Assembly (NCBI GenBank): GCA_002077045.2 | Contig: KZ111153.1 | Location: forward strand, 850,313-914,312 | Source: Rachicladosporium sp. CCFEE 5018 | Lineage: Eukaryota > Ascomycota > Dothideomycetes > Cladosporiales > Cladosporiaceae | Length of the DNA stretch: 64,000 nucleotides | Direction of reading: 5' to 3' | In this document: in pieces, positions 18,626 to 29,594 of the stretch | Numbering within the stretch: position 1 is the stretch's first letter | Layout of the letters: every line of letters begins with the position of its first letter | Position numbers and translations under genes: made by a program | Notes under the pieces: model-generated | Told to the model about the DNA's origin: nothing | The model's database searches: none | The model's input: the letters and a program-made list of their open reading frames with translations, nothing else

Positions 18626-20195
18626 ATGACAGACAAAGTCGTCGTTACCGAAGGAAGGTTCACTGACGTGGCACATCGCCTAATCGGTAAAGGCGGCGAA
18701 GGCGAAGCTCACCTAGCCATACGGTACAACCACCAAACCCACCAAATTGTCGACCGCTTCGTCTCGAAAGACACGCAAAGATGGCTGATCGACGTTCGCG
18801 ACCCTTGGTGGGTACAAGATAATTGTGGAGTTTACTTGCCGATGGAGATAATGGCGATGAAGACGTTGGCCTCAACCGCCTTACCGAAATGCAAGCATTT
18901 CGTCGGCGTCCGGGGCTGGCATTCGGACATTGAGCAAGGCTTGTACAGGATACATACAGAGTTTTGTCCCTACGGTGACCTGTCTCAAGTCGTCAAGCTG
19001 TTTGCAGACCTAACGGAAAACATCCACGAAAATGGAGTCGCGGAGGATGAGAACGAGATCGCCCATATCCCTGAGCCGGCGCTGTGGTACATCCTTGAAG
19101 CGCTGTGTGATGCTGGGCTCACGATGGAGTTTGGAGCTTGCAATGGTACGCGGGATCCTGAATGGGAGAAGATACTGCATAGAGATATCAAGCCTGCGGG
19201 TTCATCGTGTCACCCCGATGATAATCTAGTATCCTGACTACTCCGCAGAAAAACATATTCCTAAGCGAACCGAGTGAGAGCTACCCACACTACCCTACAC
19301 CGAAGCTTGGTAAGTCCATCTCTCTCGTAAAATGCTAAGCCTTGACTGTGTAGCTGACCAGGTACCCATTGCAGGCGACTTCGGACTAGCTATCTTTGAA
19401 ACCGACGCAGATCACCAGGACTTCTACGCCGAAGGCAGCGAAGGCTTTCGAAGTCCTGAGCAGCTCGTACACAGTCCGATCGGTGACGGGGACAGTAGCG
19501 AAGAGGGCTCCGAGTATGGTTCCGATCTCAAACGCCGCCAAGCCGAGCTCGATAGCAAGGACACAAAGACAAAGATCGAGGAGGGCGACGACACTAAGAT
19601 GAAGGACGAGGAAGACGGAAAGGATGAAGACGACAAGATGGAAACCGATAGCAATGCCAGCGACGATAGCTGGATGCCGATGGCCGAAGCACCTGACAGC
19701 GGTGTACCAATCTTTCTCAACTCGAGGGGCACGCTCAAGCGACCGAAACTAACAATGGCGACTAACGTCTTCAACGTGGGCATCTGCATCATGAACATGA
19801 TGAATCAGCACTCTAACGCCACTGCGATACTAGACTGGGAATCTGCTCTCAACGACGGCACGCCTCAATTCAGCGATGCAGCGGTCGCGAAGTACAGTAG
19901 GGTACTCATGCGGACTGTCAGAGCCTGCGTACGCTATCGACCAAGCGATCGATGTACATTCACGGATTTGAAAGCCCGCATCAATCGACATACTGCTGGA
20001 CCGACGCCGCTTGGGTTTGTGAGCCAGCCTTACGAGTGGAAGTATAATCGTGCGGAGAGCATGAGGCGCAACGGAGCGCCGATGAAGGTTGCGACCCTGC
20101 ACGATATTGGGAGGTTTTATGACCCATATGCAATTGGGGCTCAGTTCGATCCGGAGATTTTTGAAGCCGAGGAAGGACTGCTTGGGGCTCAGTGA
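18626..20195 (+). CDS. Protein kinase K1, copy B
   Basis: Three exons 18626-19195, 19249-19309, 19375-20195; 483 residues. Motifs: GKGGEGEAHLAIRY glycine loop (21-34), catalytic loop HRDIKPKN (185-192) whose last two residues come from exon 2, DFG (212-214) from exon 3, then SPEQ in the activation segment and a long acidic Lys/Asp/Glu insert (about residues 245-300) before the C-lobe helix NVFNVGICIMNMMNQ. The VAIK lysine is not obvious; Lys48 in DRFVSKD is a candidate. Intron 1 would need a GC donor (CCT|GCGGGT) where copy A has GTGAGT; unspliced mRNA stops soon after HRDIKP. Start chosen at MTDKVV because upstream codons are not conserved. Ser/Thr kinase by motif; role unknown. Confidence 0.8.
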
Positions 20196-20709
20196 GCGGC
20201 TGATATGATGACTTTGGTGTTCCGTGTCGCTCCCGAACGGATAGGCTGTATTGTGCGCTGTGGAACACCTTGGTCCATACAATGCAATTCAGCAGGTGCG
20301 GTCTTGTGAACATAGAGGAGCTGCGTGGCACAATCAGTCTGAGGGGGTGCACCGGATCCGGCCAAGTCTTGGAAGATATCACATACAAAGAAGCCTTTGG
20401 AGCCTACGATCTGAGGATTCGATCACACTCTACTCGACTGGGACCACACATGCACTCTCTCGAAAACCTTGACGCCTCCTATGCAGTGATCTGTAGCATC
20501 ACCACTGTGAACGACTCGTCAAGACACCTCCGAGAAAGCCACGCACAAGACGAGCTCCTTGATCAGTCCACGAGACTCTCACCGACGTTCTCGGTGTAGG
20601 ATTTGCGCGTCAGTGCAGCCTATAGTAGCACAACAAACATTCAGACTTTTGGGAGACCTGGAGTTACAGTAATCAGAATCGAGCACGCCACCAGCACAGC
20701 TTGCCCAGC
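20196..20709. other. Intergenic region K1-K2, copy B
   Basis: About 510 bp holding the K1 3' end and K2 promoter. Several frames over 60 codons occur but are broken in copy A. No gene is seen. Confidence 0.6.
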
Positions 20710-21867
20710 ATGTCTCGGTCATCACCAGAAGAGATCGTGGCTAAGCAGCGGAAAGCTCTCTCACACTATCAAGGCTACGACTACCTCGACGCCGGGGCCC
20801 AAGGCATGGTCAGTGTCTGTATGGAGACCGATCAACATGGCACGATCTTGAGCCGCACCGCAGTCAAAGACACCTACCTGGATCAATTTCACTGGGATCA
20901 CATGGAGTGGATTGACGGCTACCCTGCCGACATCGGGGCCACGTGGCGCTTGCAGGACCAGACTTCGAGCAACAAAGTGCTACATATAGAGGGTTCTAGG
21001 GTGTTCTTAGACTTGCGCATGTATCGCATGTTCCTGGAATTTGCAGTTGGTCCTTCCTGTCCTGCTGTTATACGGACAACACTGACTAATGAGTTTAAGC
21101 CACACGCGAGTCTCTGGAGTACCTTGGACCGATACTGGACAGCTAACAAGCGCGTTCCGGAAGCTTTCCTCTGGAACGTCGCCAAAAGCATGGTCGAGAT
21201 GGGCGTCCTGATGGGACAAGGCGACCTCGTCACCCCAAAGTCACCCTGGCGAACCCTCGTGCACAAGGATATCAAACTCGATAACGTCGTGCTCGCCGCG
21301 CCGACCGCTGATTTTCCTTCCTACCCAACCCCGAAGCTCATGGACTTTGGCCACGTTGGCGAGATCTGGCCCGGGAACCCCATTTCTATGGCAGAGCAAT
21401 GCTGGGGCGGAACCCAGGGTTGGAAAGCCGTGGAAAGGCTGCCAGCCGACGATCCACCGGGCCCAATGACACAAGCCAGTGACGTGTACTCGTTCGGCCT
21501 AACGCTCTATCACCTCATGAACCTGTCCGGCGGCGGACCTCCCCGATACACGCAAGACGGCCAGCCCGCTTTCGGTCCTGGGGATCCCGGAAGCCTGTTC
21601 AGTCCAGGGCTGAAAGATATGGTCCTTGAGTGTTTGCACATAGATCTACGACAAAGACCGAGTTTTGGACTTTTGCATGCGCACATCAGGGCAGTACTGG
21701 AGAGTCCATCGGGCGATCCTGAGATGCAGAGGATCCAGGCGTTGAGCACAAGGACACTGGCGCAGACGGGACGGTATATCCCTATGTCGGAGATTACTCG
21801 GTATACGTTGAGTTATAGGGGGGATGACAAGTATAGATTGGGGACGGCGTGTCGGTTTTTGCAGTAG
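20710..21867 (+). CDS. Protein kinase K2, copy B
   Basis: Two exons 20710-21045 and 21100-21867; 367 residues when the 54 bp intron (GTTGGT...TTTAAG, with CTAAT branch-like site) is removed. Motifs: DAGAQGMVSVCME glycine loop, Lys53 in TAVKD, catalytic loop HKDIKLDN (167-174; His-Lys-Asp in place of His-Arg-Asp), DFG (194-196), DVYSFGLTLYHLM. The APE motif is altered to AVE. It shares with K3 a C-terminal tail (RYIPMSEITRYTLSY..DDKYRLGTAC). The intron has a multiple-of-three length and no stop, so retention would only insert 18 residues after FLEFA; the K3 alignment (LEYAPSGDL) and stops in the copy A intron favour splicing. Activity is plausible but less certain than for K3. Confidence 0.83.
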   Translation: MSRSSPEEIVAKQRKALSHYQGYDYLDAGAQGMVSVCMETDQHGTILSRTAVKDTYLDQFHWDHMEWIDGYPADIGATWRLQDQTSSNKVLHIEGSRVFLDLRMYRMFLEFAVGPSCPAVIRTTLTNEFKPHASLWSTLDRYWTANKRVPEAFLWNVAKSMVEMGVLMGQGDLVTPKSPWRTLVHKDIKLDNVVLAAPTADFPSYPTPKLMDFGHVGEIWPGNPISMAEQCWGGTQGWKAVERLPADDPPGPMTQASDVYSFGLTLYHLMNLSGGGPPRYTQDGQPAFGPGDPGSLFSPGLKDMVLECLHIDLRQRPSFGLLHAHIRAVLESPSGDPEMQRIQALSTRTLAQTGRYIPMSEITRYTLSYRGDDKYRLGTACRFLQ

Positions 21868-23385
21868 TGTGCCGGGAGGTAACCAGCTGCGGCCGCGGAC
21901 CGGTTCTACGTCTGCAGCAATATCACACTTGATTCGCTGCGGCAGCTACCATGCTGCTGGCAGCTTCGCGCAGACTTCGATGGTGCAGTGGTACGAGGGG
22001 ATGGTGCCACACTACGGCGTCGAGTTCACTGCTTCGAGTCGGAAGCACGTGGAATACTCAGGCATCAATCCGGCTAGACAGAGGGAGGTGTATTCCTTGC
22101 GAGGCCTTGACATATCAATGCTGTCAATTTGTCTGCCGACATGTTCACTACAGACCTGACCTCTACTCTGCACAATCATCGAAGTGCCGGTAGCCAGCAC
22201 TCGCTATCTCGCTATCGAGGCATTGGTCTAAGACATGGTGACAATAACCTGCATGATTCCGATGTCGCAGAGATACACACGTCGAGGGGAGTAGACTGGT
22301 GCAGACTTTGGCTTTATATGGCGCAATTAAGCTGATATTCCACACTTGCAACGCATCTGATAGCAGTACAAGGAGCCTCGGATTTTCGGCAGAGTGGAGG
22401 TACTGATCATATCGACTTCAACCACGACCAGCTCACCTGCGAAGACATTCGCACGTTCGAAGTCTATCAACTCCTTCATTGGCCACCTGCAAAGCGCCCG
22501 CTGTAAGGCTACGGCTCACTCGACGATTGGTCTGCGAGACACGCATTGCCTCCTTCTGTCACCCCACCGCTCGCTCCCGCTGCAGGTACCAGCAGTTTCA
22601 TGACGGCGTTTGAGGAAAAGGATCACTTGCTCGTCCTGAGGGCTTTCAAGGCATAGGTCTCATGGCTGTCCGGGAACGAGTGATAGCTCTAATGCGTGAA
22701 CAGCGAATTTCTGGTCCAGCTATCACCATGTCAGCGCTGAAGTCACACCTCGGATGCTTCAATACATCACAGCGACGAGTGAGAAATCTAAGGATACACA
22801 TAGAGCTGGATGGACGCCGATTAGTAAGGTCACAATCGAGTGTTACCATGAATCGAAATGAATATATCCTTTCCGCTCTCAAGGAAGCCCTCGACAAGCT
22901 TGGGCTACAATCACGCACATCATGAGACATTATTCGCACTTGACCAGCCGTGGAGACCCTCACTCAGGTCAAGGTTCGATTTGTGTCTCTCGTCAGTGTA
23001 CCGAGCAATCGTTGCCTGTTGTTTGGGAGCTCCTCCAAGCTCGTGCAACAAATCTCTGCCTCGGAAAGTGTCCCGAGAGCTAACGATTCGCAGCGTTTGT
23101 AGCGGGATGTGCCCTATTAGTCTCAAGCCACAGTAAGTCTTATCACACTTACTGTGCACCTGTGTCACGTCTCTATCACTTTGGGATTCACGAATCGATA
23201 AGAAAGACTTTCGACTTCGCATAAGAGAATTTCGCATGCTGCACCGGATGCGGTCGATCCTCGAGCCATGCCACAACAAAGGACCAAGTCGAGACTATGC
23301 AGTCACTGATGCAACGAGTCACCGTGCAAGGCACATCAAGTACAACCCGGCCTAGAAATCTGAGCACCCAGCGACATCAGCCACC
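21868..23385. other. Relic-bearing spacer between K2 and K3, copy B
   Basis: Counterpart of 6621-8148. It contains the broken family relic at 22,408-22,530, a frame around 21,950-22,159 reading TSMVQWYEGMVPHYG, and an 87-codon frame 22,662-22,925 (MAVRERVIALMREQRISG...) that is interrupted in copy A. None matches a family I know, and none is intact in both copies. Confidence 0.55.
22408..22530 (+). pseudogene. Relic of the 'VHHLLHWPPAK' hypothetical family (copy B)
   Basis: Reads CEDIRTFEVYQLLHWPPAK, then stop, then GYGSLDDW, in the same frame order as the relic in copy A and the intact frame at 12,916-12,995. The shared in-frame stop after RPL shows the lesion is older than the divergence of the two copies. 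Confidence 0.75.
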
Positions 23386-24531
23386 ATGTCCGTCCCATCG
23401 AAGGAGTGGATCAAGCTCAAGCAACGCCACGATCTACGAGATGTCAAAGGCTACGCCCACATTATGACCGGCGGCCAGGGCACCGTAAGCCTCTTCATGC
23501 ACGTCGACCAGCACGGGACGATCAAAGATCGCGCGGTCATGAAGGACAGCTACCTAGATCAAGCGCACTGGGATTGCCGCGAAATGATTGACCGCATGCC
23601 CATCGAGATCGCAGCGGGCTATATGCTTGCAAGCCCAAAGACGGTCAAGCTCCACGACCACGCTATTTTCAAGGAGCTTAGGATGTACAGAATGCATCTC
23701 GAGTACGCTCCCTCCGGAGACCTGTTCGACCTGGTAGAGCGGTACGTCAACCTTCGCCGTCTCCTGCCGGAGCCCTTCGTCTGGTACGTTGCGAAAAGCA
23801 TGACCGAAGTCGGCATTCTCATGCAGCAAGGCGCCCTCGACGAGCCCAAAACACCCTGGCGCACTCTTTTCCACAGGGACATAAAGCTAGACAACATGGT
23901 TCTCGGTCCTCCGCTTGCAAGCGAGTTCCCCTCATACCCAACACCCAAAATGATGGATTTCGGGCACATGATGCAGCATTACGCCGGAAACCCAATGCCG
24001 CAGCGAGATCAGTGTATGGGCGGGACCGTCAATTGGCTTGCACCCGAGCGATCAGGTGACGATCCCGGCCCTATGACCCCAGCCTCAGACGTGTACTCCG
24101 TGGGCTGCACGCTGTACCACATGATGAACGGCACAGTCGGCTCACCAATCCACTACGACACGAACGGCAATCCGATGTTCTTCGCCAGCGACAATGGCGC
24201 CAAGTACACCATCCATCTCCAGCAGGTGGTGCTATGCTGCATGCGGACCGACTACACGCAGCGGCCTACGTTCCAGCAGATAATGAATCGTATGCGCGAG
24301 TTGTTCGACAATCCGAGTGAGGATCTTGAGGTACAGAGGGTGACGGCGCTGTCGTTGTGGACTGTGCAGCAGGCGGATCGGTGGATCCCGACGTCGCTTG
24401 AGGATCGCTATGAGCTGGACTACCAGAAGGATGATACGTATAGGCTTGAGACGGCGTGTGACTTCATTGATGGGTATGTGGCGGAAGATTCTGTGGCGAC
24501 TTGTCTGGGATTAACCCCGAGTCAAGCGTAA
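23386..24531 (+). CDS. Protein kinase K3, copy B
   Basis: 381 residues, intronless, with all catalytic elements of K3 (Lys53, HRDIKLDN, DFG, APE). Differences from copy A are mostly conservative, for example LFHRD for LIHRD. A small indel at the old stop (copy A AGATTGATG, copy B AGATTCTG) extends the C terminus by 13 residues (SVATCLGLTPSQA). Preservation of this frame in both copies, against loss of K1 and K2 in copy A, suggests K3 is the kinase under strongest constraint. Confidence 0.87.
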   Translation: MSVPSKEWIKLKQRHDLRDVKGYAHIMTGGQGTVSLFMHVDQHGTIKDRAVMKDSYLDQAHWDCREMIDRMPIEIAAGYMLASPKTVKLHDHAIFKELRMYRMHLEYAPSGDLFDLVERYVNLRRLLPEPFVWYVAKSMTEVGILMQQGALDEPKTPWRTLFHRDIKLDNMVLGPPLASEFPSYPTPKMMDFGHMMQHYAGNPMPQRDQCMGGTVNWLAPERSGDDPGPMTPASDVYSVGCTLYHMMNGTVGSPIHYDTNGNPMFFASDNGAKYTIHLQQVVLCCMRTDYTQRPTFQQIMNRMRELFDNPSEDLEVQRVTALSLWTVQQADRWIPTSLEDRYELDYQKDDTYRLETACDFIDGYVAEDSVATCLGLTPSQA

Positions 24532-24950
24532 GAACTCACCATCTGGTTCTCTCACGGTTGCTGAAATATCAGCAACACGGTCTTAACTTTGTTGCGGACC
24601 AGGGAGAGGCAATGCATCGCGGTTGCCAGCGGATGAGCCAACCCGGAGCCGCCGCAACAACAACAATGTCGAGCGTCGCCTCGATCTACGACTTCACGCG
24701 TAACGAGCTCGCAGTAGAGACGAAGTTTGACTTCTTATCGTCTCAAGCATGATGTGGACAACATTCCAGCGGTATACGAGAGAGAGAGCACGCACGAGCG
24801 GGGCCACCGCAGAGAAAGATGGACCCGCAGAGACCGAGGACTTTCGGGAAGAGTTCAAGGGCAGTACGTCAAGAGAGTAATGGAGCCGTAGAAAGACATC
24901 TCTGAGGAGGTATCGTGATCGAAAAGTCTACCACGCTTTGCTGCAATGCT
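24532..24950. other. Convergent spacer K3 / BET3, copy B
   Basis: About 420 bp, strongly diverged from 9256-9639. It should hold both gene ends. No gene is seen. Confidence 0.6.
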
Positions 24951-25717
24951 TCATTCGTCGTCCGGCGGCATCTCGTCCTCGATATACTTCAGTAGCGTGA
25001 CTCTCATCTCAGTCGTGTCGTTCCCTCGCAGCACGTCACTCACGAATCGCACATCAACCTGCATCTGGACCTGTCGCACTTGTTAGCACCGCAATATACT
25101 GTCCCCTGCACTGCAACAAGCGACTCACCATCTCCAATGCCCCCCTCAAAACTCCACAAAGTATATTACTATACCACAGCTCCTCCTGACTTCTCCCATC
25201 ATCCGGCAACTCCACGAAATCCGCCAACGGATTCTCCTCAAATACCAACCCAAAGCTCTTCCCATCGCTGCTCCACCCACTCACAATCGGCGTGATATTC
25301 AAGAAAATCTTAAACCCAGTCTTGCTGATCACTTCAGCCGTCTCTCGCAGATTCTGGCAGGCGCCGGTGTTGGATTTGGCGAGGAAGTCTTCTATCAAGC
25401 GTAGCCCGATGTTGTAGCCCATACGGTCTAGCTCGGCGTTTACGGCGGCGTAGTCTGTGGAGCTGGTGGTGTTGGGGAGGAGCAGGTCGCGGCAGAGGGA
25501 GGAGACTATGGTGCCGTAGGTGAGGGTGACGATTTCGGTGTTGATTTTCTCGGTGCGCGATCTGAGGCGCTGTGAGCAGGTGTGTCTTGTGGCATGATGG
25601 GGTGGCGGGTGCTTACTTCCAAACACTGTTCTCTAATCAGCCTTCACTGTGCCATTGCTTGCCATATCATTATTGCGCTTACTCTTCCCCAATGCGGGCT
25701 GCCTTGCTTGATGCCAT
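24951..25717 (-). CDS. BET3 (TRAPPC3), TRAPP core subunit, copy B
   Basis: Exons 25683-25717, 25617-25625 (9-nt micro-exon), 25129-25561, 24951-25070; 198 residues. The micro-exon here is TGTTTGGAA against TGTCTGGAA in copy A, a synonymous change, with both flanking splice sites kept. Exon 3 has the same 433 nt length. The third intron (25071-25128) is one base shorter and its 5' splice site is GTGAGT rather than GTAAGT. Fully intact. Confidence 0.92.
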
Positions 25718-26207
25718 TGTCGCCAACAGCACTTTTCAGCAGTCTCAGCGATCCAAGCTCACTTCCCTCATCTCTCCCTGCGTATGTTACTGGCGTGATG
25801 CTCGGGATAGGTATCGTCAGTGGCAGACAATGTGCATTTGGGCACATTTATGCAGATGTCCCTTGATGGATTATCATTACCCCAGAATCTCCCACGTGGC
25901 ACAAGGTTCGCACCGCTGCTACCGAAAGCCTACGAGCAAAAGTTGAGCGCGAGCTTCACGATTCGAGATCCAAGCGAGTAACGGGCACTGCCAATCGCGA
26001 AAAACCAAATATACTTCTTGAGCCCCTCAGTAGCCTCGGGTCGCCATTGGAATCTCTCGCAACTTGACCAGTGGACCAACTGGGAGATCGTCACAGCGAT
26101 ATAGTAAGATCTATCAGGAAGCAGGAACCACTTTCCCCCGATCAGGAACACCTGGAAGTGATAGGGACAGCATCACTACCATAGCCTTGATCATAGGCAA
26201 CAGTGGG
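25718..26207. promoter_or_regulatory. Divergent promoter region BET3 / U5-40K, copy B
   Basis: 490 bp, the same length as in copy A and highly similar. No gene or assigned site. Confidence 0.45.
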
Positions 26208-27405
26208 ATGTCGGCGGAAAAGCGGCCAGCGACCTTCGGCAGCTCGCAGCTGGTGAAGCGAGCGCGACCAGACGCCAATGGCAATGAGGTTGCGAAAGTC
26301 AATGGTGGTGGCAGTAATGCACTCATATACGGGGTAAGCTTGTCCTGTACAAGTCCACAGATCTGGCATTGAAGCTAAAGACACTATTGCAAGGCCACGT
26401 GACTGATCTGTCGGTATGGGTAGGGCGGCAGAGCATCAGGATTGCAAGCATCCGTGATGGAGATGACGGGTAGGATACATGAAATCCTTACAGGAGACAA
26501 CGAGCTGACACAACTCAGGCCACAGCGCAGAAATCTTCGCCGCCCGCTTCTCACCTTCTGGCGCCCACATTGCCTCAGCCGGCGCAGACCGCGACATCCT
26601 GCTCTGGCACTCGTCTGGTGACTGCGCCAACTACGGCACACTGGTAGGCCACAAGTCTGCAGTACTAGACCTCCACTGGTCACGCGACAGCCAAGTCATC
26701 TACTCCGCAAGCGCAGACATGCACATAGCCTCCTGGAATGTTGAAACCGGCGAGCGAATACGGCGGCACGTCGGCCATGAGGAAGTGATTAACTGCATAG
26801 ACGTGAGTAAACGCGGGGAGGAGTTCATTATTAGCGGGAGTGATGACGGGTATATCGGTACCTGGGACCCGAGGGCGAAAAAAGCGATGGATTTTATCGA
26901 GACGGAGTATCCGGTGACCGCTGTTGCGCTGGCGGAGGCGGGCAATGAGCTCTACTCCGGAGGCATAGACAACGATATCCGCGTCTGGGATCTGCGAATG
27001 AAGAAGGAGATCTACACCCTCAAAGGCCATGCCGATACGATCACATCACTATCCGTGTCGCCCGACACGCAGTCCCTGCTTTCTAACAGCCACGACAACA
27101 CAGCGCGCACTTGGGACATCCGACCCTTCGCTCCTCCAGATCGCGCCGTCAGGGTCTTCGATGGGGCACAGTCAGGCGTGGAGAGGAATCTAATTCGAGC
27201 CTGCTGGGATAGTGAAGGCACGAGAGTGGCTGCTGGAGGCGGCGATGGCACAGCTACGGTGTGGAATGCGAGCTCAGGAAAGATTCTGCAGAAGCTGCCG
27301 GGGCATAAGGGCACGGTGAACGATGTCAGGATCTCGCCAGATGGGACTTTGATCCTGACGGCGAGCACAGATCGGAGGATGTTGTTGGGGGAATTGCTGA
27401 GATGA
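26208..27405 (+). CDS. U5 snRNP 40 kDa WD40 protein, copy B
   Basis: Exons 26208-26333, 26424-26469, 26519-27405; 352 residues. The most conserved gene of the duplicated block: only a handful of substitutions against copy A (for example SDALIYG to SNALIYG, GELPR to GELLR). All seven WD40 repeats are present. The next gene, on the opposite strand, starts its 3' end 260 bp away. Confidence 0.88.
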
Positions 27406-27665
27406 GAGTGGCAGAGTTTGAGCGTAATGCGCAGCCGCTTCAATTACACAAGGGACTGAACATCTGAGCAAGATCCCGCCGGGCCAAGCCCAAGAGAGCT
27501 GTACACAATCCACGGAACCCAGCAGATGCGCTCTAGCCGGAGGAGGAGAGCTGTGTCAAAAGCACCGGTCGAAAGGACGGTTACGGCAAAGCTCGTTGAC
27601 AAGGAGAGTCGGGCGCAATGTGTAACATGGAATAGTCGTGGTCAGAGACAAAACACAAAAGATCC

Positions 27666-29054
27666 CTATGACTTCTCAAAGAACCTGTTCCCCGGCCTCG
27701 GCAGCCCCAAATGCTCCCTCAACGTCTTTCCCTCATATTCCTTCCGAAAGATCCCCCGTTTCTGCAGTTCCGGCACTAACCTCTCAGTCACATCATCCAG
27801 CCCCTGCGGGAGGTAAGGAAACACGACCGTGAAACCATCACACGCCTGCTCGTCAAGCCAAGTCTTCATCTCCTCTGCTATCGCGCTTGGCTCGCCAACG
27901 AACGCCAGACCGCTGTACCCACCGAACCTCTGCGCGAGCTGGCGGACTGTGAGGTTCTCCGCAGCAGCGAGTTTCTCTGCGCCTTGACGTGCTGTGATAC
28001 TGGCGTTTGTTGGTGGCAAATCATTCGGTAGTGGACCGTCAGGGTCGAAAACAGAGGCGTCTATTCCTAGCATTATCGAGAGTGACGCGATCGCACTGTC
28101 ATAGTGCACCAAGCCATCTAGCTTGAGTCGCTTCGCCTGCGCGTCCTCCTTCGAGTTGCCGATGATGAACATAGCAGCCGGTAAGATTTTGAGATGGTCC
28201 GGGTTTCTGCCAGCGGCTTTTGTGCGGCCTTTGATATCAGCATATAGTTCCTTCGCCGCATTGATATCTCTCGGCGAACAAAAGACCGCCTCAGCAGTCT
28301 CGGCAGCTAATTGGCGACCTGGCTCCGACTGCCCAGCCTGCACAATCACAGGCCAGCCCTGCACTGGCCTGGCGATATTCAGTGGTCCGCGAACGCTGAA
28401 CTCGGGACCTTTGTGGTCGAGGACGTGCATTCTCGAGGGCTCGAGGTAAGTGCCACTTTCCTGGTCCCGCACAAAGGCGTCGTCTGCGAAGCTATCCCAC
28501 AGGCCTGTGACGATGTCGTAGGCTTCGCGGGCGCGTTTGTAGCGGTCTCCATGTTGCATGTGCTCGTCTTGGCTGAAGTTTTTGCTGCTCTCTGGGTTAC
28601 CCTATGGTCTTTATCAGTGTCACGACGAGGTCTATAGTTGCATTGGAAGACCGACGGTGGTCACGATGTTCCAGGCGGCTCTCCCCTCACTCAGATGATC
28701 GAGCGATGCGAACCGTCTCGCAATATGGTACGGCTCATCGTACGTCGTCGACGCGGTCGCTGCCAGTCCAATGCGACTCGTTACCTGTGATAAAGCCGAC
28801 AGCAACGTAAATGGCTCGAACGAAGTCGTAGTCTGCGATCGCTTCAACGCCTCCACAGGTATATTGAGCACTGCCAGGTGATCCGCCATGAAGAACGCAT
28901 CGAATTTGGCTGCTTCGAGCTTCTGGATAAACGAGATGAGATGCTTGAGATTGAAGTTCGCATCTGGATAAGAGCCTGGGTAGCGCCATGCGCCTGTGTG
29001 GAGAGAGACTGGCCGCATGAAGGCTGTAAGGTGGAGGTGCTTTGGGTCTGTCAT
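27666..29054 (-). CDS. FMN-dependent monooxygenase, NtaA/SnaA/DszA (nitrilotriacetate monooxygenase-like) family
   Basis: Two exons 28656-29054 and 27666-28601, intron 28602-28655 (donor GTCGGT, weak; acceptor CATAG), giving 444 residues, the usual size. Bacterial luciferase-like barrel features: FDAFFMADHLAV near the N terminus, SQVTSRIGLAATAST, YHIARRFASLDHLSEGRAAWN, GWPVIVQAGQSEPGRQLAAETAEAVF and the C-terminal LPRPGNRFFEKS. Family members oxidise small organic substrates with FMNH2 supplied by a separate reductase; the substrate here is unknown. No reductase gene lies nearby. Intact only in copy B; the whole 5' part is missing from copy A. Confidence 0.87.
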
Positions 29055-29594
29055 GATGGGTGGAAGGGCTAGGAATAGGCAGTCTGGGAGGGAAGGAGAG
29101 AGAGAGAGATGGAAGATGTGACACGAGTAAGCTATAGTCGCGAATTGTTCTTCCTACCTGATCTGCTCGTATGCTACCTGCACAACGCGTACATATCAAT
29201 GCTGATTAATGTTGATGGTCATCTCGGCGGGGTCAAGAGCAGCACGCAATAGCCTTGAGATGCCGGATGACCCAGCAAGATACCGCTGTGAACATAGACT
29301 GGGAATATCGCGCAGTGGGCGCGTCACATCGTAGGTGTGTCTTTTCTCGTCGACCTCGTCGTGGCCTTATGATGACGATGAGTAGGTAGAGGAGGGAGTG
29401 CGGCTGCCAGCCCGCTTGAGGAGGAGGAAGAGAAACCGCCAAGAACCTCGGCTCGAAACAAGGTTTCCCTAACGGGAGTGTTTGGTGGTAGCGTGTTTTG
29501 TGATTCTCCAGTCTCTTTATAGAGTTGATCTGGACTGCGTTTTGTTCGGCTTCCTTATGGGTTTCCTTGCGGCTATGTTCGCACAATCGATAAG
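29055..29594. promoter_or_regulatory. Divergent promoter region monooxygenase / type II membrane protein, copy B
   Basis: 540 bp. From 29,055 to about 29,440 it has no counterpart in copy A (part of the replaced segment); from about 29,441 it matches copy A 14,111 onward. No gene is seen. Confidence 0.55.
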
